Shown: one piece after another, positions 33,504 to 45,597 of the stretch
Layout: the number at the start of each line of letters is the position of its first letter
Numbering within the stretch: position 1 is the stretch's first letter
Notes under the pieces: generated by a model
Told to the model about the DNA's origin: nothing
Seen by the model: the letters and a program-made list of their open reading frames with translations, nothing else
Databases searched by the model: none
Translations under genes and position numbers: made by a program
Source of the DNA: Prorocentrum cordatum
Lineage: Eukaryota; Sar; Dinophyceae; Prorocentrales; Prorocentraceae
DNA length: 64,000 nt
Direction of reading: 5' to 3'
Assembly (NCBI GenBank): GCA_963575745.1
Contig: CAUYUJ010004558.1
Coordinates: forward strand, 300,291 to 364,290

Positions 33504-34267
33504 CCCCGGACCACCCCCACTCCTCCGACCGAGGCCATGGCGCCGCCCCGCCGGCGCCGCGCGGCTGCGAAACGGGGCCTAAACGGCTGCGTGCACCGCG
33601 CGCGTCGCGCGCCGCTCCGCGGCTCCGCGGCCGCGTCTCCGCGTGTACCCCGCCGCCCTTGAAAGGGAGGGGCAAGGCGAAGGCGCCGGAGTCGGGCACG
33701 GTGCATGAGGCCGTGGCCTCCGGCCGTGTACAAACAGCCATCGCGGACGAAATACTTCAGACTGCCCACGGGAGGTGGGGAAGAATATGCGTATGAACCC
33801 TAAGAACCAGAACGCGTGACAGAACATGCGCACGGACCGGGTAAGGGAGGAAGGGGGGAGAGGAGGAACGTGGATAGGGCGGATGATGATGAGGAGGAGG
33901 AGGAGTAGGAGGAAATGGAGAAGGAGGAGGATGAGAAGGATAAGGAGGAGGAGCAAGCAAAGCAAAGAACTCTGGGACCCAATGTCTCTCCTTAGCTAGG
34001 AGACTAAATAGTTTGGATCTAAGTGCTGCAAGAGCATACTTCCCACATGAAAGGCCCTGTCGGCGGGGAAAACGCACTAGCCTAGAGACGACCCCCCTGG
34101 AGGAAGTATCCAGTGGGCGACTCATGGCACCACCCCTTCACACAACAGAGCCCCTCAGAGGACACTAGGCAGGCCCCCATCGAGCCCATTCCCCGCGGCC
34201 TCCGACCCACGGGCTTCGCGCGGGCCTGAGCTACAAAGGTAGACTTAGCATCATGGGCACTCCCCCT
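33503..34267. other. Probable 3' untranslated end of the minus-strand LINE, plus GC-rich DNA
   Basis: No gene recognised. The unique, AT-richer DNA from 33965 to 34267 continues the minus-strand LINE past its last stop. It ends against a GGA/TCC tract at 33885-33960, which could be a simple-repeat tail. Confidence 0.4.
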
Positions 34268-34845
34268 TTAAGCGAAGAGATTCGACGTGGCCGAACGCGC
34301 CACCACAGAGACAGCTCCAGGCCCCTGCCCCGAGGATCCCAAGGCAGGAGAGGGGAGTGCACCACGACGCTGTAGTTCTAGAAATCGCTCACTACCACGA
34401 AAAGCGGGCGGAGGAGGAGGAGAGCGGCGACGGGAGGGAGGATATCGAGGGGCCTCGAATCGACCGAGGGCCGAGGCCGAGGACCCAAGACGGACCCCGA
34501 GAGACTGCGCACTATCATGAATTACTACGGGCTCAGATCGAGATGAGATCGTCGATGGTACCGTCGTCGTGAGGGGCCTCCGAAAAGACCCCGTAGTAGC
34601 TGCAAGACGGCCCACAATAGTCGTAATAGGCAAAGATAAAGCAGTACCAACACTGCCACCTGCATTTAGAGACTGCTCTACGTCATGAGAATCCCCAGGC
34701 ACACATACACCACTAGAAACAGCAGTCCCTCCATGCGCGCCACTCTCGTGACCAGAATCTGTAAAAGCAGGTGCTGCATTCAATTGTGCAACTCTGTTAG
34801 ACCGAGCTGCCGCAACTGTCTGTGCTGAGACACCAGAGCACCCGT

Positions 34846-35568
34846 CTACTGCTGCTTGCCCTCCATCTTGTCGAGCAACCTCTGGGCGTCTCTCTCGAGG
34901 GCCCCCTTGGGGGCCGCTCCATAACTGCGAATCCCCCCGATCGAGGACAGGTACTTCAGCAGCGCAACCTCTAGGTCGCGAAACTGGTGGTCGACCGCGA
35001 AGGTGAGGCGCATGAGGTTGGGTTTCCCGTCCTGCCTCCGCGTCGGGCGTAGCCTGCAGGCTCGGACACTGGTTGCCACCGTGTCGATGTCGTTCTTCAA
35101 GATGAAGTCGTTCCAGTAGGTCTGGAGTGCCTGCTGGACCTCGGGTACAAGACCCGCCTGCGTGCCGATACTGCGAACGAGCGCAACCCACACCTGCACG
35201 AACGGCGGGCCCATGGGAGTGGCGTCGTTGGCGGCCTTGCGCCGCTTGGCCTCCTGGTGGTAGTGAACACCAGCCTGCTTGGCGGCCTGCACCACGGCGT
35301 GGTCTGCGTCCAGTAAGTAGGTGATGAACACCACGCCGCAGAGCTCCCGCAGCTCGGCCGCGTTGCCGAGGGACAACCTCGCCAAGATCATGACGAGCGC
35401 CTTGAGAGTGCCGCCGCCGCCTTTGCCCTCCGCCATCGCCTGGGACACGAGCTCCTCTGTACGTCCACGCTTGTGCCGCGGCTGCTCGGCGCTCTCCGCC
35501 GCGGCCGGGGCAGCGGCCAGCATCCACGCCGGTGTGGCCTCCATCAGGAGGAGAAGGTAAAGGATCAA
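34846..35568 (-). CDS. Helical C-terminal protein domain of the minus-strand LINE
   Basis: This frame encodes a coherent, soluble, mostly helical protein of ~220 residues with GC-biased codons. It has an Ala-rich start, then PRHKRGRTEELVSQ, LARLSLGNAAELRELCGVVF, ATPMGPPFVQVWVALVRSI, and near the end IRSYGAAPKGALERDAQRLL, ending in TGA/TAG-type stop after MEGKQQ. It follows the zinc-finger segment in another frame, and the junction near 35560 may be an intron or an indel. Similar helical segments follow the zinc fingers in other dinoflagellate LINE-like proteins that I recall, but this cannot be checked here. Function unknown; RNA or partner binding is only a guess. Downstream, 34845-34268 stays open in the zinc-finger frame as a Ser/Pro-rich tail. 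Confidence 0.5.
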   Translation of the reverse strand: MILYLLLLMEATPAWMLAAAPAAAESAEQPRHKRGRTEELVSQAMAEGKGGGGTLKALVMILARLSLGNAAELRELCGVVFITYLLDADHAVVQAAKQAGVHYHQEAKRRKAANDATPMGPPFVQVWVALVRSIGTQAGLVPEVQQALQTYWNDFILKNDIDTVATSVRACRLRPTRRQDGKPNLMRLTFAVDHQFRDLEVALLKYLSSIGGIRSYGAAPKGALERDAQRLLDKMEGKQQ

Positions 35569-35910
35569 GGTGAGACCGTAGATGCACCTGAAGCTCGGCC
35601 AAAACGCCTGCCGAGAAAGAGCACAGAGGACAAGCCAGTGACGATGGAATAAAAGCCTCGGCCAAGTTACGAGTGCTAGCCCTATTACATCTGCCTCGGA
35701 CCATAATCTTAGCTAAGTGCCGTCGGGCGCTTTCAAGATGAGCGAAGGTAGACAGACATACACAGCACGGATTAGTCACTGTAACTACGTTGGCCAGGGC
35801 ACGAAATCCATGATGACTAACAAGATGGTTATGCAAAGCTCTTCGATCAGGTAAAGCTCTTCCACAAACCTCCCCAGACTCATTTACAATCATACAGGTA
35901 TACATAGCCT
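35560..35910 (-). CDS. C2H2-type zinc-finger cluster at the end of the LINE polyprotein
   Basis: In the frame overlapping the 3' end of the RT frame, three finger-like units follow each other: YTCMIVNESGEVCGRALP … HNHLVSHH, then NPCCVCLSTFAHLESARRHL, then ACPLCSFSAGVLAELQVHLR with a final SH. Each has a Cys pair and one or two His at finger spacing. The reading frame differs from that of the RT, whose frame runs on to 35880, so one small indel or a programmed shift separates them. In this class of LINE, C-terminal fingers are thought to bind nucleic acid. Confidence 0.55.
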
Positions 35911-38900
35911 CCACCTCCACTTCCCCTCCTAGAGGACACACCAGAAGGAGGAACATTTACAGACAGAGCAGCAGCACGAAGTTGTCGAACATCGATCGTG
36001 CAAAACTCCTCAGCCCATGTAGGCTCGGCGAAGAGATAGAAATAGCGGCCCTCCAGCCGCTCAAGCAGCGATGCCCCTTCATCAATTGAAGCAAGACTAT
36101 CAATGTCAGCACACATACGTACGGTCCACGGCGAGAGCCCCCCCTCCAGCCTTCCAGACAGACTCACATGATATGTATCCGATCCGAAAGACCCGAATAA
36201 ACAAGCGAGTAGCTGACGGTGGGCTCCAGGGACCTTAGCGACACTTTGCCAGAGACGAAGACGACGAATACGACGAATACGAATCTCGAGCTCCAGGGGA
36301 ACGAGACGCCACCATCTAAGTACAGCTTCCGAGGACAAGGATTTAGGATGAGCTGCAGACGTCCAGTCCACAGCTTGACCAAGCATAGCCTTGCGAGCAT
36401 ACTGTGATACCACATTCTGCAAACGAGTAACCTGCTGCACGCTCGGAAGAAAAGCCTCCACCCCAGAGAGAGCCACATTGTAGATTTTGGAGATTAGAAG
36501 ACAGCGCCGAAGACGATGAGGGATACCCCGAAGAGTCCAGAATCCACCCATCTGATACCACGCCTGCCGAACCGCACTGATACGAGATGTAAGCTCAGTC
36601 TCAAAACTGGTAGGAGTACTAGACATCCAGGCCCCCAAACTCTTAGCAGCCTGCACCGCTTTCCCAGGGAAAACCAACTGTCCAGACTTAAGATCCCGAA
36701 GAAAATGAGCCGAGCCCTGACCTTGCACATGAAGTAGCGTATCTTGTTTAGTTAGGTTCTGAGAGAAGCCCACCTCTGCTAGGTACTCGTCCAGCGCAGC
36801 GTTCGACAGGGTGCTGAGATGAACCAGATCACGAGGCTCCGCCCCGCGAGGTAGCACAAGCTTTTTGGTGAGATCATCCGCATACTTGGTAAGCGAGCAG
36901 TCGATGTGCTCAGCACTGAATTCAAGACGGCCATCGGCAAGAGCAGGCAAACGAGAGCACAGCACAGTCGCCTGCGGGTCAAAGCGAAGATGGGCATCGA
37001 GCCACTTCTGGACAGGAGGAACGAACGTACGAAGAAACGTGTTCACCGCGAACTCATCCCCCATAAGACCCCCACTCTGAGGCGAGAGATGAAGATCAGT
37101 ATCATGACCCCGCAGAGCGAAAACTGCACTGCGCACGCTCTGGTAGCCGTACTGCACAGCCGACTCCAAAAATAAATCCTTGATAGCACGCTCCATGCAT
37201 GGACGTGCACTGCTGGCAAAAGCATTCGTCAAGTCATGAGCATTCGTGAGAAAGACGTAGCCTCGCCTCTTAAGCCACTCTCCCGTGATCCCCTGGACCG
37301 TGAGCGCACACTCACGACGACGGTGACGTAAAAACCCATGATCCTGATCAGTGCCCTGAAGCGGGCCGCGCTGGGCCATCATCCCCGAGGTCCAGGCTTT
37401 GCCGAACGGGTCCAGGAGGTGAATCCACCGTGTTTTTCCATCAGGACGGGGAAGGGGAGCACCACGACTACGATTCCAAAAGATCGGGATCTGCCCACAA
37501 CTATGGATTTTTGCTTGGCCCAGAATGATAAGATCTCGAAAATTCTCCAGAGAGTGCGGACATAGTTCAGCACCCAACCCCGTGGGCATCTGAGATAAAT
37601 TCTTCCGAGGGAAAAGTGCCAACCACCACATCTCAAGCGGGGGCGACCACTCTGGCACAGCACGTCGTTTGCCAGCTACTTGTAGCCGGCGCAGAATGGC
37701 ACGAAGATCGCGCCGACCGCGCCGTAAATCTTCCTCAGAGAGGCCAACACTTGGCTGCGCACACGAGATCCACTGCGCACGCCAGGTAGACCAGTCCTCC
37801 ACGACCTGGGCGGCCATGCCGCCTTGAGGGCCTGGTGAACTGAAAAGCTCGCGCAGGGCAACAGAGTCGTCGACGGTTCCACGAATCGAAGCATAGTCAC
37901 GTCGCTTTGGACCGAATCGAGATCCAGCAGCCCGACGAGCCAAGCGAGAAGCCTCAGCAAGACGACGATGACGCCAGTGCTCCCGAACCTCCTCCAGTAA
38001 AGCCTCCCTCCACTCCTCCATAGCACGGCGACGAAAGAGGCGATGAAGCCGAGAGACATCCCGAAGTCGACTCTGTACCTGCTCAACATAAGTCGGGTCA
38101 ATTTCAGGCAGCAGTAGTCGGAGCTGTCTCCGCTGTTCCAGCAACTGCTCCCGTTCTAGTCGATACGCCCGCTGCTGTTCAGTCTCACTGCTACTAAAGA
38201 CCTCCTGCCCCACCTCCATCAAAAGCTGATTCACCCCCTCAAACAACTCGTCAGCAGTGGAGCGATCGAGCAGAGCGGTGAGAGCATTCTCTTGAGACTC
38301 AAGGCGAAGGTGAAGCGCACGAACAAATGTGGCACGGCGTTCGCCATTCCGCAGACACCTCATAATCAGATCACGATCCCATTTCAGAGGTCGTGCACGT
38401 GCCGCAACAGGAGAGATAGAAAGGGTATATAACGTCTTGACCATGATCAACAGGTGATCAGCAGGCCTTGCAGTGGGGATGATCTGTCGCTCTCGGCTGA
38501 CCCTCCTCAACGGACTGCTGTGAGACATGCATTCCATCAGAGGGCGCGGCAAGCAAATAAAGTCGATAGTACTGGTGCTACCACTTGGCCCATAAAAAGT
38601 AGGGACACGTTCGCGGGCACAGTTCGCAGCACACATATTATGTAACGACAATACCTCCCCCAGTGCAATACCAGCATAATGTGCTTGACAAGCATAGGTA
38701 TGAGGAACAACATGCTTATCATCATATATCCATCCCCTACCCGCAAGATGGACTAGACCGAGTCCGTCGTTCAAATCCATTCCTACAACTGGCGTCGTCC
38801 GTGCAGGGAGGGCAGCCAGCTGACTAGCACACCATGCAGTGAGCCGGTCACACGTAGTCTGGTAACCAGCCATAGAGACAAGATCCCGAGGCCGAGGAGG

Positions 38901-39326
38901 ATACTAGAGTGCAATACAACTAATATCCCAGAGCCCCGTCTTAAAACGAACCAGGAGTCCTCGACCCTGAAGCTCGACAGGTGGGGTAGCCACTCGAACG
39001 ACATGCGAATCCCGAAAGCGAGGTCCAAGGACGACCGAGACACCAGCATAGCTAGTTACAGATGGTCCAACTTTACATCCAGCTTCAATGACGGTTCTGG
39101 AAGCCTGCTTCAAAGGCATGGCCACCTGGCGGCGCCTCACTGGGGCACCAGCCGCCGCCTTCACCTTGGTGCCGATCAGCGTCAGCACGTCGAACGATGA
39201 AGTGCGACGGCAGATCTCCTCCAACCGATCCTCGCTGTTGGCGCGGAGGGGGTTGTAACTGCCTGCGACCAGAGGGAGCATCGCACGAGTGGCCAGCAGC
39301 CCTTCACTGCAAGGGGACAAGAACAA
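35880..39326 (-). pseudogene. LINE endonuclease-reverse transcriptase, nearly intact, one TAG
   Basis: The frame is open from 39326 to 35880 except for TAG at 38906-38904. Before the stop the N-terminal endonuclease reads SYNPLRANSEDRLEEI and later PVELQGRGLLVRF. After it (numbering from 38873) the domain completes with GMDLNDGLG at 31-39, STIDFICLP at 101-109 and ADH at 138-140, matching the D-x-N, S-x-x-D and D-H motifs. A long basic helical region follows, then the RT: NAHDLTNAF at 544-552, SGGLMGDEFA at 600-609 and KYADDLTK at 663-670 (catalytic YADD). The TAG sits between CIAL and YPPRPRD and looks like a recent point mutation. A CCTTGCAG acceptor at 39315-39308 suggests the coding part may be an exon starting at 39307. 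Zinc fingers follow in another frame. Confidence 0.8.
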
Positions 39327-39329
39327 ACA

Positions 39330-40615
39330 TGGAAGGTGGTAAGTGAGCTACATTGTACAGAGAACGCCCCGCCGCTGTGCTGCAGAGCCAAGGGGCTACA
39401 CGGTGCCTCAGGAGGAGGAGGAGGAGAAGAGTGCTATGTAAATGCCCCGCGGTCCATCGCTATAGTGCAATCCCGTGGTCCCGATATCGTTACATGTAAC
39501 GTACCCAGGATACCCTGTTCGAGAAGGCTCGGGCACCAGTCCGCTTCTGTTCGTGTTCCTGCTGACTGTTCACCTGAGCATTGATTTTACTATCGGTGGC
39601 CGGAGAACAACAAAGACTTCTACGACTACTTCCACTAATTTACTCCATGGTTCGATGATTCCACATGCTTCCACGTGCTGCATGCATCCATCATGATGGC
39701 TCCCCCCTTCATGGGTGACATGTCATACATAAGGGTCCGAGTCCAACATTCCCCAGATCTCCAGCCCGAAGATGTGTTACCAACATCTCGTGCGGTGCAC
39801 TACTATCATCGTTTCAGACTGCACATGGCCGTCGCAATCGTCCTGCATTTGTTTTTGTCCCACCACCCCCAAACGATGTTACGGAAGTAGATATGGGGTG
39901 TTGGCACCGGGGTCATCTTCGGGTCAATCTGAGGTGGCACTGAGACCATGGGACCGAGACGAGGGTCCCACTCCTGAGAAAAAAACAATAGAAAAATATC
40001 CAGCGAGAGCGCTGTAATTGGTTCGGGGGGCTGGTTGTGACACCAAGGCGAGAGCGCCACTCCTTTATAAAAAGCGAGGAAGCCTGGAGCGGGGGTGCTA
40101 ATTTTGCCCGAGGACAGACTCGACGGCGAGACAAGAGCACCAGTCCTAAGTGAAGTGCGAGGGGGCATCGAGCAGGAGCGTTGCTGCTCTTGGGAGGCCA
40201 CTTCTGGCGCACCCCGGGCGCGTCGAGCGTGAGCCTCGTGTTCAGAGAGAGTGTGGCCGGCGCCGAGGCGAAAACGCGCGGGCTCACAGACTGGGGCCCA
40301 AGAGACAACAGCCGCTTAGAAAGTTTGAAACTCATAATCACATCCTCTGCGGCCGGTGCACACAGTCCCACGAGGGGGTGCCCGCGATGGGGGGCCACGA
40401 TGCGGGGCCAACCATGGGGGGCCACCGATGTCGGGGGCACGGGCTCTCTCACCGGGCGTCAGAGGCGTTATACAGAAACCCTTCGGGCGGACGGCAACGG
40501 GGGGGGGGCAGGCAACGAAGGGGGGCTTAGAGCTGCAGGGACAGCTCCCCAAACTGCCACCGCGAGCCCAAATGGTGTACGTTTCTTCACCCCACGTGTA
40601 TTGCTCGGACGGGGC
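39330..40615. other. No gene recognised
   Basis: Mixed DNA upstream (minus) of the LINE. A short duplicated motif GCGAGAGCGC occurs at 39999 and 40050, and TTTATAAAAAGCGAGG at 40064 is TATA-like by chance or design. No exon found. Confidence 0.4.
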
Positions 40616-40736
40616 TAGGACGAGGATAGCAAATCTGCTCCAAAGCGTTCGGAACGCTCTCTCAGAGCGTTCTGGGACGCTCCGGGAAGGCCGCGCCGCC
40701 CTGTACATCCTCCAGAGCCGCTGGATCTCAGAGATC
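40616..40736 (+). repeat. Dispersed repeat C, copy 1
   Basis: Matches 43192-43319 along its length. Shared blocks include TAGGACGAGGAT/TAGGCCAGGACC, the palindromic GCGTTCGGAACGC region and GCTGGATCTCAGAGATC. Both copies lie in the same orientation between PPR exons. Confidence 0.65.
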
Positions 40737-40820
40737 TTCGATTTATCTTCAACCGACGTTCTCCTCGTCTTGGCTTCGCCTTAGTTGCCCCCCCGCGAAC
40801 GATCACCTGAGTCCTTACAG

Positions 40821-40957
40821 ACGGGCTGTTTGGGGAACGAAACAGAGCCCAGGCCCTGGAGCTGTTCGGGAGCATGGCGGGCCAGGGCCTCCGACCCGAC
40901 GCCGTCAGCTACAACGCGCTCGCCGGCGCCTGCGAGAAGGGCGACCAGTGGGCGCTG
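40821..40957 (+). CDS. Exon-like island with one PPR motif
   Basis: The frame after TTACAG at 40815-40820 reads RAQALELFGSMAGQGLRPDA and then VSYNALAGACEKGDQW. This is a near-complete 35-residue pentatricopeptide motif. A GTATTC donor-like site follows at 40958. PPR proteins bind RNA base by base, mostly in organelles, and dinoflagellates have many. Downstream motifs on the same strand at 42140 and 43891 suggest one intron-rich gene, but the join was not proven. No start, targeting peptide or stop could be assigned. Confidence 0.5.
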
Positions 40958-41024
40958 GTATTCTGGGGGCCCTGTGGGAGCGGGGCTCCCCTGCCCCCCG
41001 GCCCCACGAGCCGCGGGGAAGCTG

Positions 41025-41027
41025 GGG

Positions 41028-41083
<56 letters not shown>

Positions 41084-41875
41084 TGACAACGCAGACGAAG
41101 ACGACGACGATGACGACGACGACGACGAAGAAGACGACGACAACGACGAGCGGCAACGGGTCACGACCTCGACTTCGGCCTCGACGAGGACACGGAGGAG
41201 GAGGCAGGGAGGGAGGAGGAGGAAGAGGAGGAGAAAGGAAGAAGAGGAGGAGGAGGAGGAGGAGGAGGAGGAGAGAAGAGGAGAAGGAGGAGGAGGAGAA
41301 CGAAGAGGAGGAGACGCATAAGGAGGAGGAGGACGAGGAGAAGCAGGAGGAAAGGGAGGAGGAGGAGGAGGAATAAGAAGAAGAAGGAGGAGGAGGAGTA
41401 GGAGGGAAAGTAGGAAGGAGACAAGGAGAAGAAGGAGGAGAGGACCTGGATGAGCACGAAGAGGTCGTGCACGAGGAGGAGGAGGTGAGGGAGGCGGAGG
41501 AGGAGGAGGCGGAGGAGGAGGAGGAGGGGAAGGAGAAGCAACAACAGCAGAAGAAACGGAAGGACCCGAGCAGGGGAAGCGAGGAAGAGAGAGAGAGAGA
41601 TGTATATATACACATATAGAGGGGTGCAGCAGAAGAGAGAGGAAGCGAGGATGCCCTTGGCCGACCCCGGCCGCCTCGCTCCCCCCTTCTTGGAGGCGGG
41701 AGCCAACTGATCGCAGCCATCGCGTGGACGCCGCAGTTGTGGCATGGCTTCCTCCTCCCCCTCCTCGCTCCTCCTCCTCATCGCTCCCTCCTCCTCCTCG
41801 CTCGCTCGCTCGCTCGCTCGCTCGCTCGCTCGCTCGCTCCTCCTCCTCCTCCTCCTCCTCCTCCTCCTTTGCCTC
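41025..41875. repeat. ACG, GGA and CTC microsatellite blocks, presumably intronic
   Basis: GAC/ACG units at 41025-41140, a mixed GGA tract at 41170-41545, and CTC with a CTCG tetranucleotide run (41798-41840) to 41875. Open frames here are low-complexity. Confidence 0.85.
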
Positions 41876-42139
41876 AGCCAGGGGCAGTGTCTGCCTCGGG
41901 CTGAGGCGCAGCTGCGGCTCGATTGGCAACAGCGGGCCTCCAAGGTAGGGCAAAGAGCGATCCTGAGGACGTCATCACGCCGGCTGCGTTGCATGAAAGG
42001 GCTTGGGTGGGCAGGCAGATGTTGGCGCTCACACACGTCCTGAGGATCATCGAGAGAGGTTCGGCCGACCTACCTTCACCCACCTCCCACCTACGCCTTA
42101 GCCCCCTCTCGGGGCCGAGGAGGGGGGGCGAGCATCCGT

Positions 42140-42232
42140 CGACCCCAGTCTCACGGACGCCCGAGCGTTGCACCTCCTCGCGGAGATGCGGGAGCGAGCC
42201 GTCCAGCCGGGGGCCGGGCGCATAGTTGGACG
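42140..42232 (+). CDS. Exon-like island, partial PPR motif
   Basis: LTDARALHLLAEMRERAVQP followed by GAG is the first-helix half and turn of a PPR motif (A-L-x-L-L-x-E-M-R-x-R-x-x-x-P). It is in the same orientation as the 40.8 kb motif, and the sequence before it (…CCCCAG) could be an acceptor. The second helix is missing, so it is either continued in another exon or decayed. The flanking 41950-42130 and 42233-43190 show no other gene. Confidence 0.35.
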
Positions 42233-43191
42233 GCCATCCGGGCCAGGGGGGTGATCGGCGGGCGGCAGCAGCAGCTGCAGGAGGAGGGAGAGGGACAGCA
42301 GACATCCCACATGCGAGGCCGCTCATCCTGTGGTCCTCTCCCGCCTCTCGTCGCACGAATCGCCTCGGAGACGCAGCACGTGGACGGATGGAAAGGAGGG
42401 ATTAGGAGATAAAAGCTTTATTTCTTTATCAGCTTCTCTCCCCAGGTGGCGCGAGCCAGGCCTCGACGGCGATAGGGCTCAGTACTATGGAACTCCGTGC
42501 CGACTAAATTGCATTCAGAGCTCAAGACTGGTTGGGTAAGTGAGCGCATTCCCGCTGGTGGTTTCTATGCCGATGCTTACACGAAGTTTGGCCTAAGCTT
42601 TCCTCAGTATAGCCCTTCTCGCGCAATCAAGGATCAAGTGGGTTGTCAGGGATGAATAGCGCGTGACGCGCCTTTGGCAAGTCATGGGGTTGTGCACAGA
42701 AGGCCCCTGGACTTCCCTGGGCGCCTGTAAGGCCAGCTGGGCTGGCCTGCCTCTTTGGCAACCCTAGCCCTCGCCAAAGGTACAGATGGCTCGCCTTACG
42801 ATGGAGATTTCTTGCTTGCATCATGTGTTCCTCCGCAGTGCGTGTTTGGGGACGCCGCGGACGTGTCCTGGGCCCCCATTCTGGCCAGCCATCCAGAAAG
42901 AAGGGCGGCCCCGGGGCCCGGGAACAGACCCTCCTCTGGCCCCAGCAAAGACAGACAAAAGGCGATCCATATGCGGTTGGTGCTGATTTTGCTTGTTGCC
43001 TTGGGGGGGCGTCCGCTTGGCAGTTCTCGGGACCCCCTCCCCGGACCTCGGGGTGGTGCCACGTGGCGCCAGCTGGTGCGACCACGGCCCACGGCTCGCC
43101 GAAGGCATCTGAACAACACTTTATCCTGCGGACGTGGTCCCGCCCGGACTTCACAGAGATCCTCTGCGAGGACTGGAAATGCTCGATCTAG

Positions 43192-43319
43192 GCCAGGACC
43201 AGGGTAAATTGCTCCAGAGCGTTCCAGAACGCCCTCATGGTGTTCTGGAGGGTTCGGGAGGGTTATGGAACGGCCGCGGTGCCGGATACGTCCTCTGGGG
43301 CTGCTGGATCTCAAAGATC
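43192..43319 (+). repeat. Dispersed repeat C, copy 2
   Basis: Counterpart of 40616-40736; about 75 percent alike by eye. Confidence 0.65.
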
Positions 43320-43890
43320 CCACGACGCGACAAAAATTGAAACGACGTAACAATTACGGCCGAAGCCCCGGACCCCATCGTCCTTCTGCACTTTAAAAAA
43401 CCGGATCGATATACAGTCGGACCGCTGAAGTAGGAATCCTTTTCGTTGGGGAGGGGTTCGGTATTCTTTACATGTTTTACAGTTTGTCTTAGGTTGTCAT
43501 GTCGGTTTTCGAAACCGAATTGTAAATATGGAAAAAAGGGCCTCGCTCATTATTTAGGGTTCCTTATGACAGCGTTTCGATGGTAGGAGGGCAAAAGGGG
43601 CCTCAATCATGCGGAAGCGCCCGGTTTGAAAAAGTTGGAAGGCCAGAAGCTCAGGGGATCTCAGAGCTCCCCGAGCTACAGTCAACCCGCCCTGTAAGAA
43701 TGATCGACTTCCCCAGGGTACCCTTGCATCCTTGCCTTTTCGGTAATCTTCGGTCCATCCTCGACCACTTTCGACGACCAGCCCCGCTCGAAGAGCATCG
43801 GCATGGGCTTCCAAGGCCCTTGCTTCCTTGCCGCGCATCCTTATTATACGGGTTGACGGCGTCCCCGTCCGATTTGGGCCCCGCCCTGGC

Positions 43891-44040
43891 CTCATCTCAT
43901 GGCGGGGGACGCCCCGGCGACGGCGCCGCGGCCGGGCGCCGAGGTCGTGTGTTGCAGCGCCGGGCTGATGGCCTGCGCGGGCGGTGGGCGCGAGGACCCG
44001 TGGGAGTTCGCCGCGCGGAGGGCGAGCACGCGCGCGCGAG
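43891..44040 (+). CDS. Exon-like island, PPR second-helix motif
   Basis: The frame reads MAGDAPATAPRPGAEVVCCS and AGLMACAGGGREDPWEFA. The segment P-G-A-x-V-V-x-C-S-A-x-L-M-A-C-x-G-G fits the end of one PPR motif and the start of the next (usual form VVxYSAxIxACxKGG-x-WE-x-A). GC-rich third positions and a coherent frame support an exon. Borders are not clear. The DNA from 43320 to 43890 shows no gene. Confidence 0.4.
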
Positions 44041-44417
44041 CAGAGAGCGAAGTCGCCCCCAGGCCACAGGGGCGTCTGGACGAGGTCGAGACAGAGCCCT
44101 GTCCTCGTTTTCGGCCCCCTCTGAGGGCCCGCGCTGGGCCTCGGGACCGTCAAAAAACAGCTCGGGATTGAAAACCGGTCCCATGGAAGGGGTCGAGAGT
44201 GCGGGGGCCCGCGTCTAGAAAACATCGGGACGCCGGCTATCTGGGTCGCTGGAGGGACATACTAAACTATCCGACGATATGATCTGTCCAACCGGCGGCT
44301 TTGCTGTTTTCTGGGCCCTGCAGGACTATCAACACTGGATCCGGGCTGGAAAATTGTCCTTGGGGAGCCAGTCGGGACTTCTGGGGCCGCGGATCGAGCA
44401 GTCAGATCGGCGGATGT

Positions 44418-45087
44418 CCTCCTCCTCCTCCTCCTCCTCCCTCCTCCCTCCTCTCTCCTCCTCCTCCTCCTCCTCCTCCTCCTCCTCCTCCTCCTTCTCC
44501 TCCTCCTCCCTCTCTTTGCTTCCGTCTTTGTTCGCTCAGTCTCGGTTTGCTTCGGGGGGGGGGGGCTCGTCGTGGCCGCGGCCAGGAGCAGCCCGAAGGG
44601 CTGGCCGGGTTACAGAAGGGACCTCGGGCCCGATTCTGGGCGAAGGCGCGGAGGCCGGCCTTGTGGACGCCCTCGGCTTTGGCGGAGAGCCCCGCGCGTC
44701 GGGCGCCAGTGCCGGGCAAAGGGCCCGAGGGGCGCGTGCGGAGAGGCGGGGCCGTCCCGACAGCTCCCCTCCGAGCCCCGCTCGGCCCCTGAGCCCACTC
44801 CAGCCGCTGCCCAGGCCAGGGATATGCAGCCCGCGCGGCGGTCGAGTTCAGACCCTCCGACGCCGTGTTCTCTTCAGCACGCGGGGCCTGGAGCTCCCGA
44901 CCCCTCCCCACGGTCCAGCCTCTCGTCCCGGGTCGCTCTCTGAAGGCCCCAGACGGGGCCAGAGGCCTGACCCCCCGAAGACATCCAGACTTTCGCCGCA
45001 AACGAAGCAGCTCCAGACGGAGGAGGAGAAGGATGAGGAGGAGGAGGAGGAGGAGGAGGAGGAGGAGGAGGAGGAGGAGGGGGAGAA
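44418..45087. repeat. CTC tract, GC-rich spacer, GGA tract
   Basis: CTC units at 44418-44515 and GGA units at 45018-45087, about 500 bp apart and complementary to each other, so the pair could form a long imperfect inverted repeat. No gene recognised between them or up to 45597. Confidence 0.75.
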
Positions 45088-45597
45088 ACAATGAGACTGG
45101 GAACCGACGTCGAGGTGCACCCAGAGAGGGCGAAACAAAAAGAGGGGAAGTTCGAGGTCGATGATACCCTCGAGGAGCGGTGTTGCTGGCTCGTTCCTGA
45201 CCCGCTTCGGGGCCTCCCCCTCCCCACCTCCGCCGCGGCCTCCCTCCTCCTGGTCCTTGCCCGTGGCCACTCTGGCTCCAGGTCCGCCCCCCTCCCCCTC
45301 CTCTCCTCTCTCCTCCGACGTCGCCATTGTTCGTGGCGTCGGCCCCCAGCCCCCAGGAGATCTCATCCCTGTCCTTGAGACTTGTGACGGCCCCGGGGCC
45401 GGGAGACGGCCTCCGGGGGCCATGAATCGACGAAGAGCTTGCCGTCGCGATTGTGATGTGGCGTCGCCCGGCTCTGAGGGCCCCGGCCTCTCCGTCCCTG
45501 CCCCCTGGGCCCCTGTCGCCCTCCTCACGCTCCCCGCCCTTCCCCCACGTCTCCCCCCCCCCTCCCCCCCCCCCCTGCGGTCGGCAACTCTGGGAAA

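Noticed and set aside
33579-34125. Leu- and Pro-rich minus-strand frames
   Set aside because: Translations of a GGA/TCC tract and of GC-rich DNA. No coherent protein.
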